From: Lachnospiraceae bacterium
Lineage (GTDB): Bacteria > Bacillota > Clostridia > Lachnospirales > Lachnospiraceae
Assembly: GCA_015057205.1 (NCBI GenBank)
Contig: SVEW01000123.1
Location: 1 to 6,713, forward strand
DNA length: 6,713 nt
Direction of reading: 5' to 3'
Each line of letters starts with the position of its first letter. Position 1 is the stretch's first letter. A program made the position numbers and the translations under genes. Below, one piece after another: positions 6,701 through 6,713 of this stretch. The notes below the pieces were generated by a model that was given only the letters and a program-made list of their open reading frames with translations, did not search any database and was not told the origin of the DNA.

Positions 6701-6713
6701 TCATCGCCTGCAA

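Noticed and set aside
6693..6713. Possible end of an upstream gene (frame reading LQAMIE then TAA on the minus strand)
   Set aside because: Six codons at the window edge cannot be told from chance, and the same bases overlap the predicted -35 element.

Overview
The window looks like a chromosomal piece from a low-to-moderate GC anaerobic Firmicute, most likely a Clostridia member of the Lachnospiraceae type. The evidence is the oxygen-sensitive class III ribonucleotide reductase, a phosphofructokinase with pyrophosphate-type motifs, the acyl-phosphate enzyme PlsY, and the der-plsY-gpsA order that is common in Firmicutes. The family-level assignment is an inference from protein character; no search was run.

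All five genes lie on the minus strand and read from right to left. A probable sigma-A promoter sits at 6672-6700. It is followed by der (ribosome-assembly GTPase), plsY (acyl-phosphate:glycerol-3-phosphate acyltransferase), gpsA (glycerol-3-phosphate dehydrogenase), a PPi-type 6-phosphofructokinase, and nrdD (anaerobic ribonucleotide reductase). The junctions are 1 nt, an 8-nt overlap, 1 nt and 12 nt, so this is very probably one transcript. GpsA makes glycerol-3-phosphate from DHAP and PlsY acylates it, so these two catalyse consecutive steps of phospholipid synthesis. The phosphofructokinase feeds the triose-phosphate pool that supplies DHAP. Der and NrdD link the operon to ribosome maturation and dNTP supply.

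Two things stand out. First, gpsA is interrupted after codon 19: the true start and the NAD-binding GxGxxG loop are in one frame and the other 318 codons are in the -1 frame, as if one T were missing from a T run at 4603-4605. Second, the 3' end of nrdD runs into a compact non-coding structure at 1-309. It consists of a 36-bp tandem repeat (three copies plus a partial one) abutting a long imperfect palindrome whose right arm includes the nrdD stop codon and last codons. The palindrome can fold into a three-way junction, and the first half of each 36-bp unit resembles an inverted copy of the nrdD tail. This suggests local inverted and tandem duplication, or a small structured or mobile repeat element. 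It is the least explained part of the window.
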